Shown here one piece after another: positions 55,537 to 63,954 of a stretch of 64,000 bases of DNA. Origin of the DNA: Phytobacter massiliensis JC163. GTDB lineage: Bacteria; Pseudomonadota; Gammaproteobacteria; Enterobacterales; Enterobacteriaceae. A program made the translations under genes and the position numbers. Location: NCBI RefSeq assembly GCF_000321045.1, contig NZ_HE578949.1, positions 221,993 to 285,992 of the forward strand. Direction: 5' to 3'. Position 1 is the first letter of the stretch; every line of letters begins with the position of its first letter. The notes beneath the pieces were generated by a model. The model did not search any database and was not told where the DNA came from. It saw only the letters and a program-made list of their open reading frames with translations.

Positions 55537-56277
55537 TTAACTGATAGATTGTATCCAGGGCAGCAGGGACGTTGCCCACAGCCATGTCAGCGGCATGACG
55601 ATAATCAAACCGGGGAGCAGGTTTGCAACGGGGAATGATTTAATTCCGCAAATGCGCAGGCCGGTGACAAACATAATGAAGCCGCCGAGACCCGAGAAAT
55701 TGGCAATCATCTCCGGGCTGAGGATAGGCATAATCGATTGCCCGATGAACAGCAAAATCATCTGCACAATAAACTGCGGTACGGCTATCGTCGCAACGGA
55801 AAAGCCCAGCGCGGTGGCAAAGATTCCGGCAGTGAGAATATCAAGGAACGATTTGGTCAACAGGATAGAGATATCGCCGGTTATCCCTTCGCGCATCGCG
55901 CCAAAAATGCCGGTTCCTGAGGCGACAAACAGAACCAGAATACCGACAAACTTATCAAGATACTCCTCCTGAGACAGCGTGCTGCCCCCTTTTTGCGGCG
56001 CGACCTTATCGATAATAAATCGCAATTTTGACGCCCCGCGGCCAATATTTTTCTCCAGCGAAAAAATCTCCCCGATGATAGCGCCGAACAGCAGCGAGGC
56101 GACCACTACCGGCAAATCGTTGAGTTTGACAATGACCGTCATGCCCATGCCCATGGAGGCCGCGCCAAAGGTCAGCGGTAATTGTGTACGAAACTTCTCG
56201 CTTAAGCGATCGCCGATAAGGCCGCCGACGATGCCGCCAATCAGCGTGGAGGTTGAGTTAATTATGGGGCCAATCAT
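55537..56277 (-). CDS. DUF554 family membrane protein
   Basis: 246 residues, about seven hydrophobic segments, with the family's glycine-rich start (GPIINSTSTLIGGIVGGLIGDRL), the FGAASMGMGMTVIV segment and the end GLRICGIKSFPVANLLPGLIIVMPLTWL. DUF554 (YdfK/YqgA-type) proteins have no assigned function. It lies 106 bases downstream of the decarboxylase gene on the same strand, and both seem to be an insertion between amtB and tesB. It could move substrate or product of the decarboxylase (inference), but no transporter motif proves it. Confidence 0.85.
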   Translation of the reverse strand: MIGPIINSTSTLIGGIVGGLIGDRLSEKFRTQLPLTFGAASMGMGMTVIVKLNDLPVVVASLLFGAIIGEIFSLEKNIGRGASKLRFIIDKVAPQKGGSTLSQEEYLDKFVGILVLFVASGTGIFGAMREGITGDISILLTKSFLDILTAGIFATALGFSVATIAVPQFIVQMILLFIGQSIMPILSPEMIANFSGLGGFIMFVTGLRICGIKSFPVANLLPGLIIVMPLTWLWATSLLPWIQSIS

Positions 56278-56383
56278 CTGTTTTCCCTTATGTGATTTAA
56301 CACAGGCGCGACGGGGTGGCCCCGCGCGCCTGCAAACAACCCGTTATTCCTGACGCAACCGTCAATACGGCACGTACAAAGGA

Positions 56384-57871
56384 TTATTTTTTGCTAAAAC
56401 CCGGAACAAAGCGGTTTACGTCCACTTCCATAAACTGGCTACGTTTGAAATTCGCTTTCAGATCCCAGGGCACAGTGCAGTCAAAGATGGTTTTACAGGC
56501 GATACCATGACCGCGCACGGAGGGGCTGAATGCCGGGTCAGATGACGGGTCGAGCGGATGGCAGCGGACGCCGGGGATAAACACGGTGCTAACGTCGCCC
56601 TGATAGCGGGTGGTCATTGCCCACATGACGTCATTGATATCAAAGACATCCACATCCTCATCGACCAGCATCACATGCTTGAGCTCTGAAAAGGCGGAAA
56701 ACGCCAGCAGTGCCGCCTGGCGCTGCCTGCCTTCGTCAGCGGGTGAGCGTTTTTTCACCTGCAGCACCGCCAGATATTTACCGGTGCCCGGAGACGGGCA
56801 GTGCACGTTTTGCACGAAACCGGGCAGCGCTCTTTCAACCATCTGCAAAATACTGGCTTCGGTAGGAATACCGGCGAGATTGGTGTGTTCATCGCTTGGC
56901 CCGATGCAGGTTTGCAAAATCGGATGGCGGCGGTGGGTGATGGCCTTCACTTTAATGACCGGTACCTGGGGCTGGGCGCTACCCGTATAGCCAGGGAATT
57001 CCGGCATGGCTTTGCCGCTGTCGGTATTCTGGTCTTCACGAACGCGCACGCCGGGCAGCAGTTCGCCTTCAATCACAATTTCCGCATTGGCGATAGCGCG
57101 GGCTTTTACGCTAACGCAGTCGGTCAGTTCCACCGGCTGGTTGCGCAGGCTGCCTGCGATGGAGAGTTCATCAAAGCCTAACGGCGTGGTGGGCGGTTCG
57201 AAACAGGCCCCAATCTCAATGGCAGGATCGACGCCAATGCTGATAGAAATAGGCAGCGCTTGTCCTGCCGCCTCCGCTTTCTGGCGGAAGGTGTCCAGAT
57301 GCCGCCCCGGCACGAAATACATGGAAATCTCGTCTTTGCTCTGCACGCACAGGCGGTGGATAGTGACATCGTGCTCACCCGTCTCCGGGTCGGCGGCGTA
57401 ACACATCCCCATTGTGAAATAGGGGCCAGCGTCCTCTGGCGTGTTGGTGGGCGCAGGCAGGATTTTCAGAATATCGAAATCTGCGTCGCTCGCCAGATGC
57501 ACCACCTCCTGGCATGCCGCCTGGCTTTGGGGAATCACAATAGGGGCGACGGGCGTGGCGACGGCGTCTTTTAACATAAACGCCAGTTTATCGGCAGTCG
57601 TACCGAACAGGCGGGCAACACGTTTGCGCGTGCAAAGCAGACCGATGAGCACGCGTACGTCATCATACCCTTTCACCTTATTGAAAATCATCGCCGGGCC
57701 CATTTGCGTTGGGCGCTGTACGGTGCCATGAGCGCCGATATAGCGGTAGACGCCCGCTAACTCAGCCATCGGATCGACCGGCTCATCAGTATAAATAAGT
57801 TCATCATCGCACCGGCTTAACAGTTCTATCGCGGAACGAAGATCGGTGACTTTTAATTGCTCTCCTGACAT
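56384..57871 (-). CDS. UbiD-family aromatic acid decarboxylase (protocatechuate/gallate type)
   Basis: 495 residues; prenylated-FMN-dependent decarboxylase. The sequence is close to the AroY/LpdC branch: VYRYIGAHGTVQRPTQMGPAM (from about 41, abbreviated), PAPTNTPEDAGPYF, IVIEGELLPGVRVREDQN, GKAMPEFPGYTG and KRSPADEGRQRQAALLAFSA. AroY of Klebsiella decarboxylates protocatechuate to catechol, and LpdC of Lactobacillus decarboxylates gallate; which acid is used here is open. The cofactor enzyme UbiX is not encoded nearby and must come from the housekeeping copy. Start ATG at 57871 follows AAGGGGA. It is divergent from a LysR-type gene. Confidence 0.88.
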   Translation of the reverse strand: MSGEQLKVTDLRSAIELLSRCDDELIYTDEPVDPMAELAGVYRYIGAHGTVQRPTQMGPAMIFNKVKGYDDVRVLIGLLCTRKRVARLFGTTADKLAFMLKDAVATPVAPIVIPQSQAACQEVVHLASDADFDILKILPAPTNTPEDAGPYFTMGMCYAADPETGEHDVTIHRLCVQSKDEISMYFVPGRHLDTFRQKAEAAGQALPISISIGVDPAIEIGACFEPPTTPLGFDELSIAGSLRNQPVELTDCVSVKARAIANAEIVIEGELLPGVRVREDQNTDSGKAMPEFPGYTGSAQPQVPVIKVKAITHRRHPILQTCIGPSDEHTNLAGIPTEASILQMVERALPGFVQNVHCPSPGTGKYLAVLQVKKRSPADEGRQRQAALLAFSAFSELKHVMLVDEDVDVFDINDVMWAMTTRYQGDVSTVFIPGVRCHPLDPSSDPAFSPSVRGHGIACKTIFDCTVPWDLKANFKRSQFMEVDVNRFVPGFSKK

Positions 57872-57894
57872 CGTATTCCCCTTTAATTATGGTA

Positions 57895-57911
57895 TTCATT
57901 AATAAAATGAA
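57895..57911. promoter_or_regulatory. Candidate LysR-type binding site
   Basis: TTCATT-AATAA-AATGAA is a perfect inverted repeat of the T-N11-A class bound by LysR regulators. It lies in the 163-base gap between the decarboxylase and regulator genes, 24 bases before the decarboxylase start codon. Confidence 0.5.
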
Positions 57912-58034
57912 GCCGCGGCGTCATATCTGCGGCAGTGTCCGTAAAGATGATTTTCAATAAATACAAATAAGAGTCCAATTACATTACTATGCTAATTAAT
58001 AAGGACGCGTTATCAGAACTTGCGGGAGAGGGTT

Positions 58035-58928
58035 ATGGATTACCGACAATTACATGCATTTGTGGTACTGGCGGAGGAGCTCCATTTTGGCCGCGCGGCG
58101 CACCGGCTCAATATCACTCAGCCAGCGCTGACCCAGCAGATTAAAAGCTTTGAAGAGCGGCTTAATCTGGCGCTGTTCATCCGCGACAGGCGGCACGTCT
58201 CCCTTACGGCGGAGGGACGTTTTCTGCTTGATGAAGCCCGATCTATACTCGGCCACTGCGCCGCCTTTTTTGACGATGCCGACAATTTACGCCAGGGGGG
58301 CAGGGGGCTGTTAAAAATAGGCTATGTGGGATCGGCTATTTTAGATCCCGCAATGATAATGTTAATAAAAAATTATAGAGCAAACAAACCGGAAACAACT
58401 TTAAAAATAGAGCAGCGCAATGTTAATGAGCTGTTGAATATGATGCTCGGCGAAACGCTGGATTTAGCCTTTGTCCGCTCGCCGGTGCCGCAATATGAAA
58501 GCATGGAATACCTGGATATTGCTACCCGTCCGCTTATTGCCGTTTTACCCCATCAGCATAAATTGAGCGGCGAGCGAAAAATATCTCTCGCTTCACTCTC
58601 ATCGGAACCTTTTTTTATTCAGCAGGACCCCCACGGCGTCGGCCTCGGCTGGTCGTCCCTGTCGGCATGCCATCAGGCGGGATTTATACCAAAGAATATT
58701 CAGTTTACGCAGGATGTCGCGGCGGCGATTGGTCTCGTCTCTATGGCAATGGGGGTGACGCTGGTGCCTGAAACCCAAAGCTCCGTTCTGGTTTCGGATG
58801 TGAGCTATTGCGCGCTGGAAGAGCGTTTCGCCACCACCACGCTGACGCTCTGCTGGCGAAAAGAGATGAAGCATCGCCTGCTGCGTGATTTTATCGATGA
58901 TGCCAGAGCGCTGACCTGCCGACAGTAG
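58035..58928 (+). CDS. LysR-family regulator of the decarboxylase cassette
   Basis: 297 residues: N-terminal winged helix-turn-helix (MDYRQLHAFVVLAEELHFGRAAHRLNITQPALTQQIKSFEERL, abbreviated from 1-45) and a type 2 periplasmic-binding-like effector domain (about 90-295). Divergent from the decarboxylase, the classical LysR arrangement, so it likely activates that gene on binding an aromatic acid. I take ATG 58035, with GGAG 7 bases upstream; a TTG 5 codons earlier is less likely. Part of the coding region (58310-58560) is AT-richer than the rest of the window, a sign of transfer. Confidence 0.88.
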   Translation: MDYRQLHAFVVLAEELHFGRAAHRLNITQPALTQQIKSFEERLNLALFIRDRRHVSLTAEGRFLLDEARSILGHCAAFFDDADNLRQGGRGLLKIGYVGSAILDPAMIMLIKNYRANKPETTLKIEQRNVNELLNMMLGETLDLAFVRSPVPQYESMEYLDIATRPLIAVLPHQHKLSGERKISLASLSSEPFFIQQDPHGVGLGWSSLSACHQAGFIPKNIQFTQDVAAAIGLVSMAMGVTLVPETQSSVLVSDVSYCALEERFATTTLTLCWRKEMKHRLLRDFIDDARALTCRQ

Positions 58929-58968
58929 GATGACAGGCAGCGGGAACCGCCGCCTGCTTACGGGGTAA

Positions 58969-59832
58969 TTAGCCGTTACGGTTACGCATAACCCCTTCCT
59001 GCACGCTTGACGCCACCAGCACGCCGTCGCGGGTGTAGAATTCACCGCGCACAAAACCGCGCGCGCTTGACGCCGACGTGCTTTCCACGCTGTAGAGCAG
59101 CCAGTCGTTCATATCGAACGGGCGGTGGAACCACATAGAGTGGTCGATAGTCGCTACCTGCATCCCTTTTTCCAGGAAGCCCACGCCGTGCGGCTGCAGC
59201 GCAACCGGCAGGAAGTTGAAGTCGGACGCATAGCCCAGCAGGTACTGGTGGACGCGCAGGTCAGGGGGCAACGTGCCGTTGGCCCGCATCCAGACCTGCC
59301 GGGTAGGTTCGGCGACATGGCCCTTCATCGGATTATGAAATTCGACCGGACGGATCTCCAGCGGCTTATCGCTTAAGAATTTATCTTTTACCTGCGGCGG
59401 TAAAAACTGCGAAAAGGCGCGGGCGATCTCCGTTTCGGATTTTAGATGGTCGGGGGCGGGTGCCGGGGGCATCGTTTTCTGATGCTCATAACCCGTTTCC
59501 GGCGCCTGGAAGGAGGCCGTCATGTAGAAAATAGGCTTGCCGTTCTGCACTGCGGCGACCCGGCGGGCGCTAAAGCTGTTGCCGTCGCGTAGTACTTCTA
59601 CGTCATAAATGATGGGTTTCTGACTCTCGCCGGGGCGCAGGAAGTAGCTGTGGAAAGAGTGAACCAGCCGCTCTTCCGGCACCGTCTCTTTCGCCGCGTA
59701 CAGCGCCTGCCCGACAACCTGACCGCCGAACACCTGACGCAGGCCCAGATCTTCACTCTGTCCACGAAACAGGCCTTCTTCAATTTTTTCCAGATTCAAC
59801 AATGCCAGCAAATTTGTGAGCGCCTGACTCAT
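58969..59832 (-). CDS. tesB: Acyl-CoA thioesterase II
   Basis: Double hot-dog thioesterase that hydrolyses medium- and long-chain acyl-CoA. The 287-residue protein matches E. coli TesB (286). It starts [23 protein letters not shown], with the core motifs [25 protein letters not shown], and the C-terminal half [13 protein letters not shown] with the catalytic Asp (E. coli Asp204). The first methionine in the open frame lies 38 codons upstream and gives an unsupported hydrophobic leader, so I use 59832. ybaY is divergent. Confidence 0.96.
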   Translation of the reverse strand: MSQALTNLLALLNLEKIEEGLFRGQSEDLGLRQVFGGQVVGQALYAAKETVPEERLVHSFHSYFLRPGESQKPIIYDVEVLRDGNSFSARRVAAVQNGKPIFYMTASFQAPETGYEHQKTMPPAPAPDHLKSETEIARAFSQFLPPQVKDKFLSDKPLEIRPVEFHNPMKGHVAEPTRQVWMRANGTLPPDLRVHQYLLGYASDFNFLPVALQPHGVGFLEKGMQVATIDHSMWFHRPFDMNDWLLYSVESTSASSARGFVRGEFYTRDGVLVASSVQEGVMRNRNG

Positions 59833-60046
59833 AGGTGTCCTCAATAAAATAAAAGCCGTCGCGGCCAGTATACCTGAGAGTATAACCTGGAAATATAAGT
59901 GGTCCGATGGGTGCAATAATCTGAATAGATGGGGGTTTACAGGCAAAAATCAGTGACGTGTGCCACACTTGAAGACGTTACGATGGTTCAACCACACATT
60001 CTGGCAGGAAATAGCCCTGCTAGTGCATTGAAGATAAGGAGAACTC

Positions 60047-60616
60047 ATGAAACTCGTGCACATGTTAAGTGGTTTAGCAGTCGCTGTTGCTCTTGCAGGC
60101 TGCGCACAGAAAGGCGCTGATATCCCCACCCCTGCGCCAAATCCGCAAGCCCCGTCGGCGACCAACACTGCGGCAATCACTCAGCCTAATGTCTCTGGTA
60201 CGGTATGGATCCGTCAGAAAGTCGCGCTGCCGCCGGATGCGGTCTTAACCGTTACGGTTTCTGACGCCTCCATGTCGGATGCGCCTTCCAAAGTTATCGC
60301 CCAGAAGGCGGTACGTACCGAAGGCAAACAGCCGCCGTATAGCTTCGTGCTGCCGTTTAACCCGGCAGACATTCAGCCGAACGCGCGCCTTCTCCTGAGT
60401 GCGGCAATCAGTATCAACGACAGGGTCGTGTTTATTACCGACTCGGTGAAACCGATTATCAACCAGGGCGGTACCAAAGCTGACCTGACGCTTGTTCCGG
60501 TACAGCAGACCGCCGTGCCGTTGCAGACCGGCGGTGGCGCAACCACTACCGTGCCGTCAACGTCGCCGACCCAGGTTTCGCCGTCTGACGCAACCCCGGC
60601 ACCCACTCAGATGTAA
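60047..60616 (+). CDS. ybaY: YbaY family lipoprotein
   Basis: 189-residue predicted outer-membrane lipoprotein: signal MKLVHMLSGLAVAVALAGC with lipobox LAGC (Cys19), a Pro/Ala-rich stretch, a YbaY-type beta domain (about 45-145, with VSGTVWIRQKVALPPDAVLTV) and a low-complexity Thr/Pro/Ser tail. E. coli YbaY is of the same size (190) and is a lipoprotein of unknown function. The start at 60047 follows AAGGAGAA. Confidence 0.93.
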   Translation: MKLVHMLSGLAVAVALAGCAQKGADIPTPAPNPQAPSATNTAAITQPNVSGTVWIRQKVALPPDAVLTVTVSDASMSDAPSKVIAQKAVRTEGKQPPYSFVLPFNPADIQPNARLLLSAAISINDRVVFITDSVKPIINQGGTKADLTLVPVQQTAVPLQTGGGATTTVPSTSPTQVSPSDATPAPTQM

Positions 60617-60625
60617 ACGTCATCC

Positions 60626-60655
60626 ACGTCTCCTCTTCCTCGCAAGAGGAGACGT
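60626..60655. terminator. Hairpin between ybaY and atl
   Basis: ACGTCTCCTCTT (60626-60637) and AAGAGGAGACGT (60644-60655), a perfect 12-bp stem that reaches the stop codon of the convergent atl gene. No T-tract on either side; likely protects or ends both messages. Confidence 0.7.
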
Positions 60656-60966
60656 TAATAGACCCAGCGATAGCGCTGCATATCTATCCGTCCGTCCCCC
60701 GATACCACTACGCCTTCCGCCAGCAATGCCTGTCGCTGACGCTGCAAATCCGGCCCGGTCAATGAAATGATGCCATGACGATTAACCACCCTATGCCAGG
60801 GGAGGCTGCTGCCCTCAGGCAGACGTTTGAGCACGCCGCCAACCTGACGCGCGGCACGCGGCGAACCTGCAAGCCTGGCGACATCGCCATAGGTGGTAAC
60901 GTACCCTTCGGGGATAGCGGCGACAATCTGCCAGACGCGCTGGGGGAATGAATCGTGAGTATCCAT
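60655..60966 (-). CDS. atl: Alkyltransferase-like protein Atl (YbaZ)
   Basis: Alkyltransferase-like protein: binds O6-alkylguanine DNA lesions but lacks the acceptor cysteine. Here the active motif reads PWHRVVNRHG with Trp in place of the Cys of PCHRV, the defining trait of the family. The 103-residue protein flags damage for nucleotide excision repair. I use the ATG at 60966 following AGGAAGG; the frame extends 37 codons further, but those are unrelated to E. coli YbaZ and overlap nothing conserved. Confidence 0.94.
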   Translation of the reverse strand: MDTHDSFPQRVWQIVAAIPEGYVTTYGDVARLAGSPRAARQVGGVLKRLPEGSSLPWHRVVNRHGIISLTGPDLQRQRQALLAEGVVVSGDGRIDMQRYRWVY

Positions 60967-61122
60967 AGACCTTCCTGAATGATGATTCGTCAGCATAATC
61001 AGCCAGCAGGCGGCTGTGAAGCGGCAATTGCGCAAGAAACCAGCATCCGTCAGGAGATGGCTTGCAATTGCCGACATGGACAGGGATAATGCGCCAGCGC
61101 GTTGGTTATCAACGCTCTCAAT

Positions 61123-61236
61123 GGGGGCTCTGTTGGTTCTCCCGCAACGCTACTTTGTTTACCAGGTCAGGTCCGGAAGGAAGCAGCCAAGGCAAAGGAC
61201 GTGTGTGCCGGGATGTAGCTGGCAGGGCCCCCACCC
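61123..61236 (+). ncRNA. ffs: 4.5S RNA, signal recognition particle RNA
   Basis: 114 bases, the E. coli length, beginning GGGGGCTCTGTTGG and ending GGCAGGGCCCCCACCC. The SRP tetraloop/asymmetric-loop region CAGGTCAGGTCCGGAAGG AA and the AGCAGCCAAGG arm are present, and the 5' and 3' ends pair. It binds Ffh to form the bacterial SRP. The region beyond it departs from the E. coli order (pdeB), marking an integration point. Confidence 0.98.
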
Positions 61237-61335
61237 ATTTGTGCTAAGTGCATGATATCCATCATGTAACCCTCTGTTTTCGTGCATTGAAACAGCGGTG
61301 ATACAATTTTCGTGTATCACTTAGGACGCTAATCA

Positions 61336-62424
61336 ATGTCGCATCTTATGCTTTCCCGTCACGGGATCTGGTACTACCGTAGGGTCTACCTGACACCTCG
61401 GAAACGCCGTGAAATTCGTATTTCTCTTCGCACACGTTCCAAACGTGAAGCCTTGCCCCGTGTGGAGAAATATCTCACCTCACAACCTTTCCACTGCGTT
61501 CCGCAGTCCATCCCGGCACACACTGCAACCCCGTCTGCTTCCTTCCAACAACCACAACAGAAAAAGCCTTTCATGAGCCTGAAGAGTGAGCTTGATAAGT
61601 ACACCAGCTCTAAAACAGGAGAGGTTGGTGAACGGGAAATATTGACGATCAACAGGTGCGTAAATGCATATCTGAAGTCTACAAAAGAGCCTTTCAGCAA
61701 AAGAAGCGCGGCGGCGTTTGTTGATGGCCTTGAAGGTTCAGCATCCACCAGAAACCGTTACATCAAAAAGAACTCGGCGTTTTTCAAATGGCTTGCAACT
61801 CGCACGGATGATGAGATTCGAAACCCATTTGAGGGGATGGGGGTTAAGGAAACAACCGCACCAATGGATCGCCGTCCAGCATACACGCTCAACGATCTCA
61901 AACGATTGCACATTGCTTTACATGGCGTGAAGGATTGGAAGCGGTGGATCATTCTGATTGGTCGCTATTCGGGGATGAGACAGAATGAGATCTGCCAGCT
62001 TTACCACAATGACGTGATGAAAGTTGACGGAGTTTGGTGCTTCCGTGTTGATAACTTGAATCCGAATCAGACGCTTAAAACGGACAGTTTGCGCCGATTC
62101 GTTCCGATCAATTCGCAACTGCTGACACTTGGTCTACTTGATTTCATCAAAGAAAGAAAAGGACATCTGTTCCCTGAGCTAACGTTGCATCTTGGGAGCT
62201 ATGGTCACTATTTCAGCCGTTGGTTTACGAGGTTCAGAGGCAAGCATAGCCTGCCTGAATATCATTCGCTGCGCCACTATGCCGCCACAACATTTAAACA
62301 GAATGGCTTCCCTGAACAGTTCGCTTCGCAGGTACTCGGACACTCGAACGCGACGATCACGTACAACCGATACGGGAAGGGGATTGCTGTTAGGATGCTA
62401 GTCGAGTTGATTGAGGTACTCTAA
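61336..62424 (+). CDS. Tyrosine recombinase / integrase
   Basis: 362 residues with the active-site set of tyrosine recombinases: Arg215 in RYSGMRQNEICQLY, His310 and Arg313 in HSLRHYAA, His336 in VLGHSNATITY, and the tyrosine nucleophile Tyr346 in NRYGKG. The N-terminal basic region (residues 1-50) is like an arm-binding domain, and residues 80-170 like a core-binding SAM-like domain. Adjacent to ffs, it probably integrated the element at the end of that RNA gene. It starts at ATG 61336. The catalytic set is complete, so it could be active. Confidence 0.9.
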   Translation: MSHLMLSRHGIWYYRRVYLTPRKRREIRISLRTRSKREALPRVEKYLTSQPFHCVPQSIPAHTATPSASFQQPQQKKPFMSLKSELDKYTSSKTGEVGEREILTINRCVNAYLKSTKEPFSKRSAAAFVDGLEGSASTRNRYIKKNSAFFKWLATRTDDEIRNPFEGMGVKETTAPMDRRPAYTLNDLKRLHIALHGVKDWKRWIILIGRYSGMRQNEICQLYHNDVMKVDGVWCFRVDNLNPNQTLKTDSLRRFVPINSQLLTLGLLDFIKERKGHLFPELTLHLGSYGHYFSRWFTRFRGKHSLPEYHSLRHYAATTFKQNGFPEQFASQVLGHSNATITYNRYGKGIAVRMLVELIEVL

Positions 62425-62607
62425 AAGTTATCTGGATAAGCAAATTAACGATGGTTCCGAAGGGGCCAAATATGCTTTGAAAATCTTGAGTGCAAATCAT
62501 AAGCCCTTTAAATATAGAGGTTTTGTGATCCATGTTATTTTAGCGAAGTTTTCAAAAGTGATAGTCTGTTAATCATGCTAATTCACTGTTGATGGGGTAG
62601 GTTAATT

Positions 62608-63562
62608 ATGCCAACTCGTAGAATCGCTTACGCATACTACGATCCTGATTGGATTAAAGGTGAGCATACGCTTCTCGCCCTCAAAAGGAATACTGTCGAG
62701 CCGCTTGCTTATTCACTGTCTATGAAAGGATATATTTTTTGTCCGTCTTGCTATGAACATATAACGCGAGTGCCTGCCGATCCTGACAAGGGCATGACTA
62801 CAAATGAAGTTCCGGCCTATTACAAACACCTTAAAGATGATAATGCGCCTTTCTGTAGTTTGAGATGTGGTCCCATTCAGTACAAAAAATACGCATCTCA
62901 AGAGGATGCAAAAAAAAGCTGTTGAAGATGAAGAGCTTATAGTCATAAGCGGTTTTCTCGAGTCTCGTCCTGATAACAATCCAAGGCTCGATTCTGAGGG
63001 CAGTGAGGTACCTATCGATTCACATTTTGAGAGGAAAAATGGCAAAGAGGTTTCATTACCTATTTCCCGCCATCATGGTGAGTCTTTCAAGGTTCCGAGC
63101 CAGGTAACTAGTGTCCAGTCTTTATGCGTCAATTTCGATCATAATTATTATCGTGAGATTTACCTTGTTGGTGCTGATGGTAAAGCAAAGCGCTACAGAT
63201 TTTGTGACTCACTAAAAGAAATCAATGACATAACTGAGGGCTCTTCTGATCCAGCATTCTTCTTTGGTACGTTTTGGAAAATTGAAAAGTTTACAGGCCA
63301 TAGCAATGTCTGGTTAAAGATCAACCAAGGAACATCATTTAGGGATTTCAGAGTACGTATCACTAATGATACCGCTGAAGGGAGAGGATTTTTTAATGAA
63401 AAAAATCGTGGGCGGATAACTGTTTTTTATAGTCGAGTAGATGAGGTCGGCATGGGTTATATGACACCCCAGTTAGGGTGGGGGGAGGTTGCACTATTGC
63501 CTGCAAAATATGATGATTTTTTAATCAGTGATTATGTGTCATCTCGTAAGGACAATCATTAA
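62608..63562 (+). pseudogene. Island protein of unknown function, split at an A8 run
   Basis: The first frame (62608-62925) encodes 105 residues with a zinc-finger-like pattern (Cys45, Cys48, His51, Cys83, Cys87), distantly reminiscent of the cysteine pair of CoiA-type proteins. At the run of eight A (62910-62917) the frame fails. The second frame, reached by dropping one A, continues AKKAVEDEEL... to 63562, giving about 317 residues in total. The second half could only start at GTG 62867 and lacks a ribosome site. A real frameshift, a base-calling error or transcriptional slippage at A8 are all possible. No function is recognised. Confidence 0.6.
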
Positions 63563-63600
63563 TTTTCGATTGGTTGTGATGAAGTCGACAATATTATAAG

Positions 63601-63623
63601 CCCTGCTGAAGCAGGGTTTTTTT
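63601..63623 (+). terminator. Terminator after the split island gene
   Basis: CCCTGC (63601-63606) and GCAGGG (63611-63616) with a TGAA loop and seven Ts. Confidence 0.9.
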
Positions 63624-63744
63624 ATGTGTAAAGCTGACCGATAAGGCGGCTTCGTTCAACCATACGTCAGGCATCTGCGGCGCTGGGGTTGTCGTGTGTC
63701 GCAGACTGTATCCCATTTTGTATCGCAACAAAAGTCCTGAGACC

Positions 63745-63954
63745 CTACTCGCCGTCAGCCGTATCGAAGGTCCTGCTATAGGGGCAGTACTTTGACTTGG
63801 TGACGTAGGTGAAAGTGTAAATGCTGTTGGAATATATACACAAGGTTTGCCCGTTCGCCGTGGTTGTCTGCTCGGGGTTGCTTATAGTTATGCGTCCGGC
63901 GCTGGCGCTAAACGACGACAACCAACCGCAGAGTATCAGTACATAACCTTTCAT
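63745..63954 (-). CDS. Small secreted protein, unknown
   Basis: 69 residues with a Sec-type signal peptide (MKGYVLILCGWLSSFSASA, AxA cleavage near residue 19) followed by a short Thr/Tyr-rich mature part of about 50 residues with two cysteines. The ATG at 63954 follows AAGGACGAGAAA. The frame continues upstream to 63999 (15 codons), close to the window edge, but that extension would hide the signal peptide. No match is recognised; it lies on the island and is transcribed toward the split gene. Confidence 0.6.
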   Translation of the reverse strand: MKGYVLILCGWLSSFSASAGRITISNPEQTTTANGQTLCIYSNSIYTFTYVTKSKYCPYSRTFDTADGE

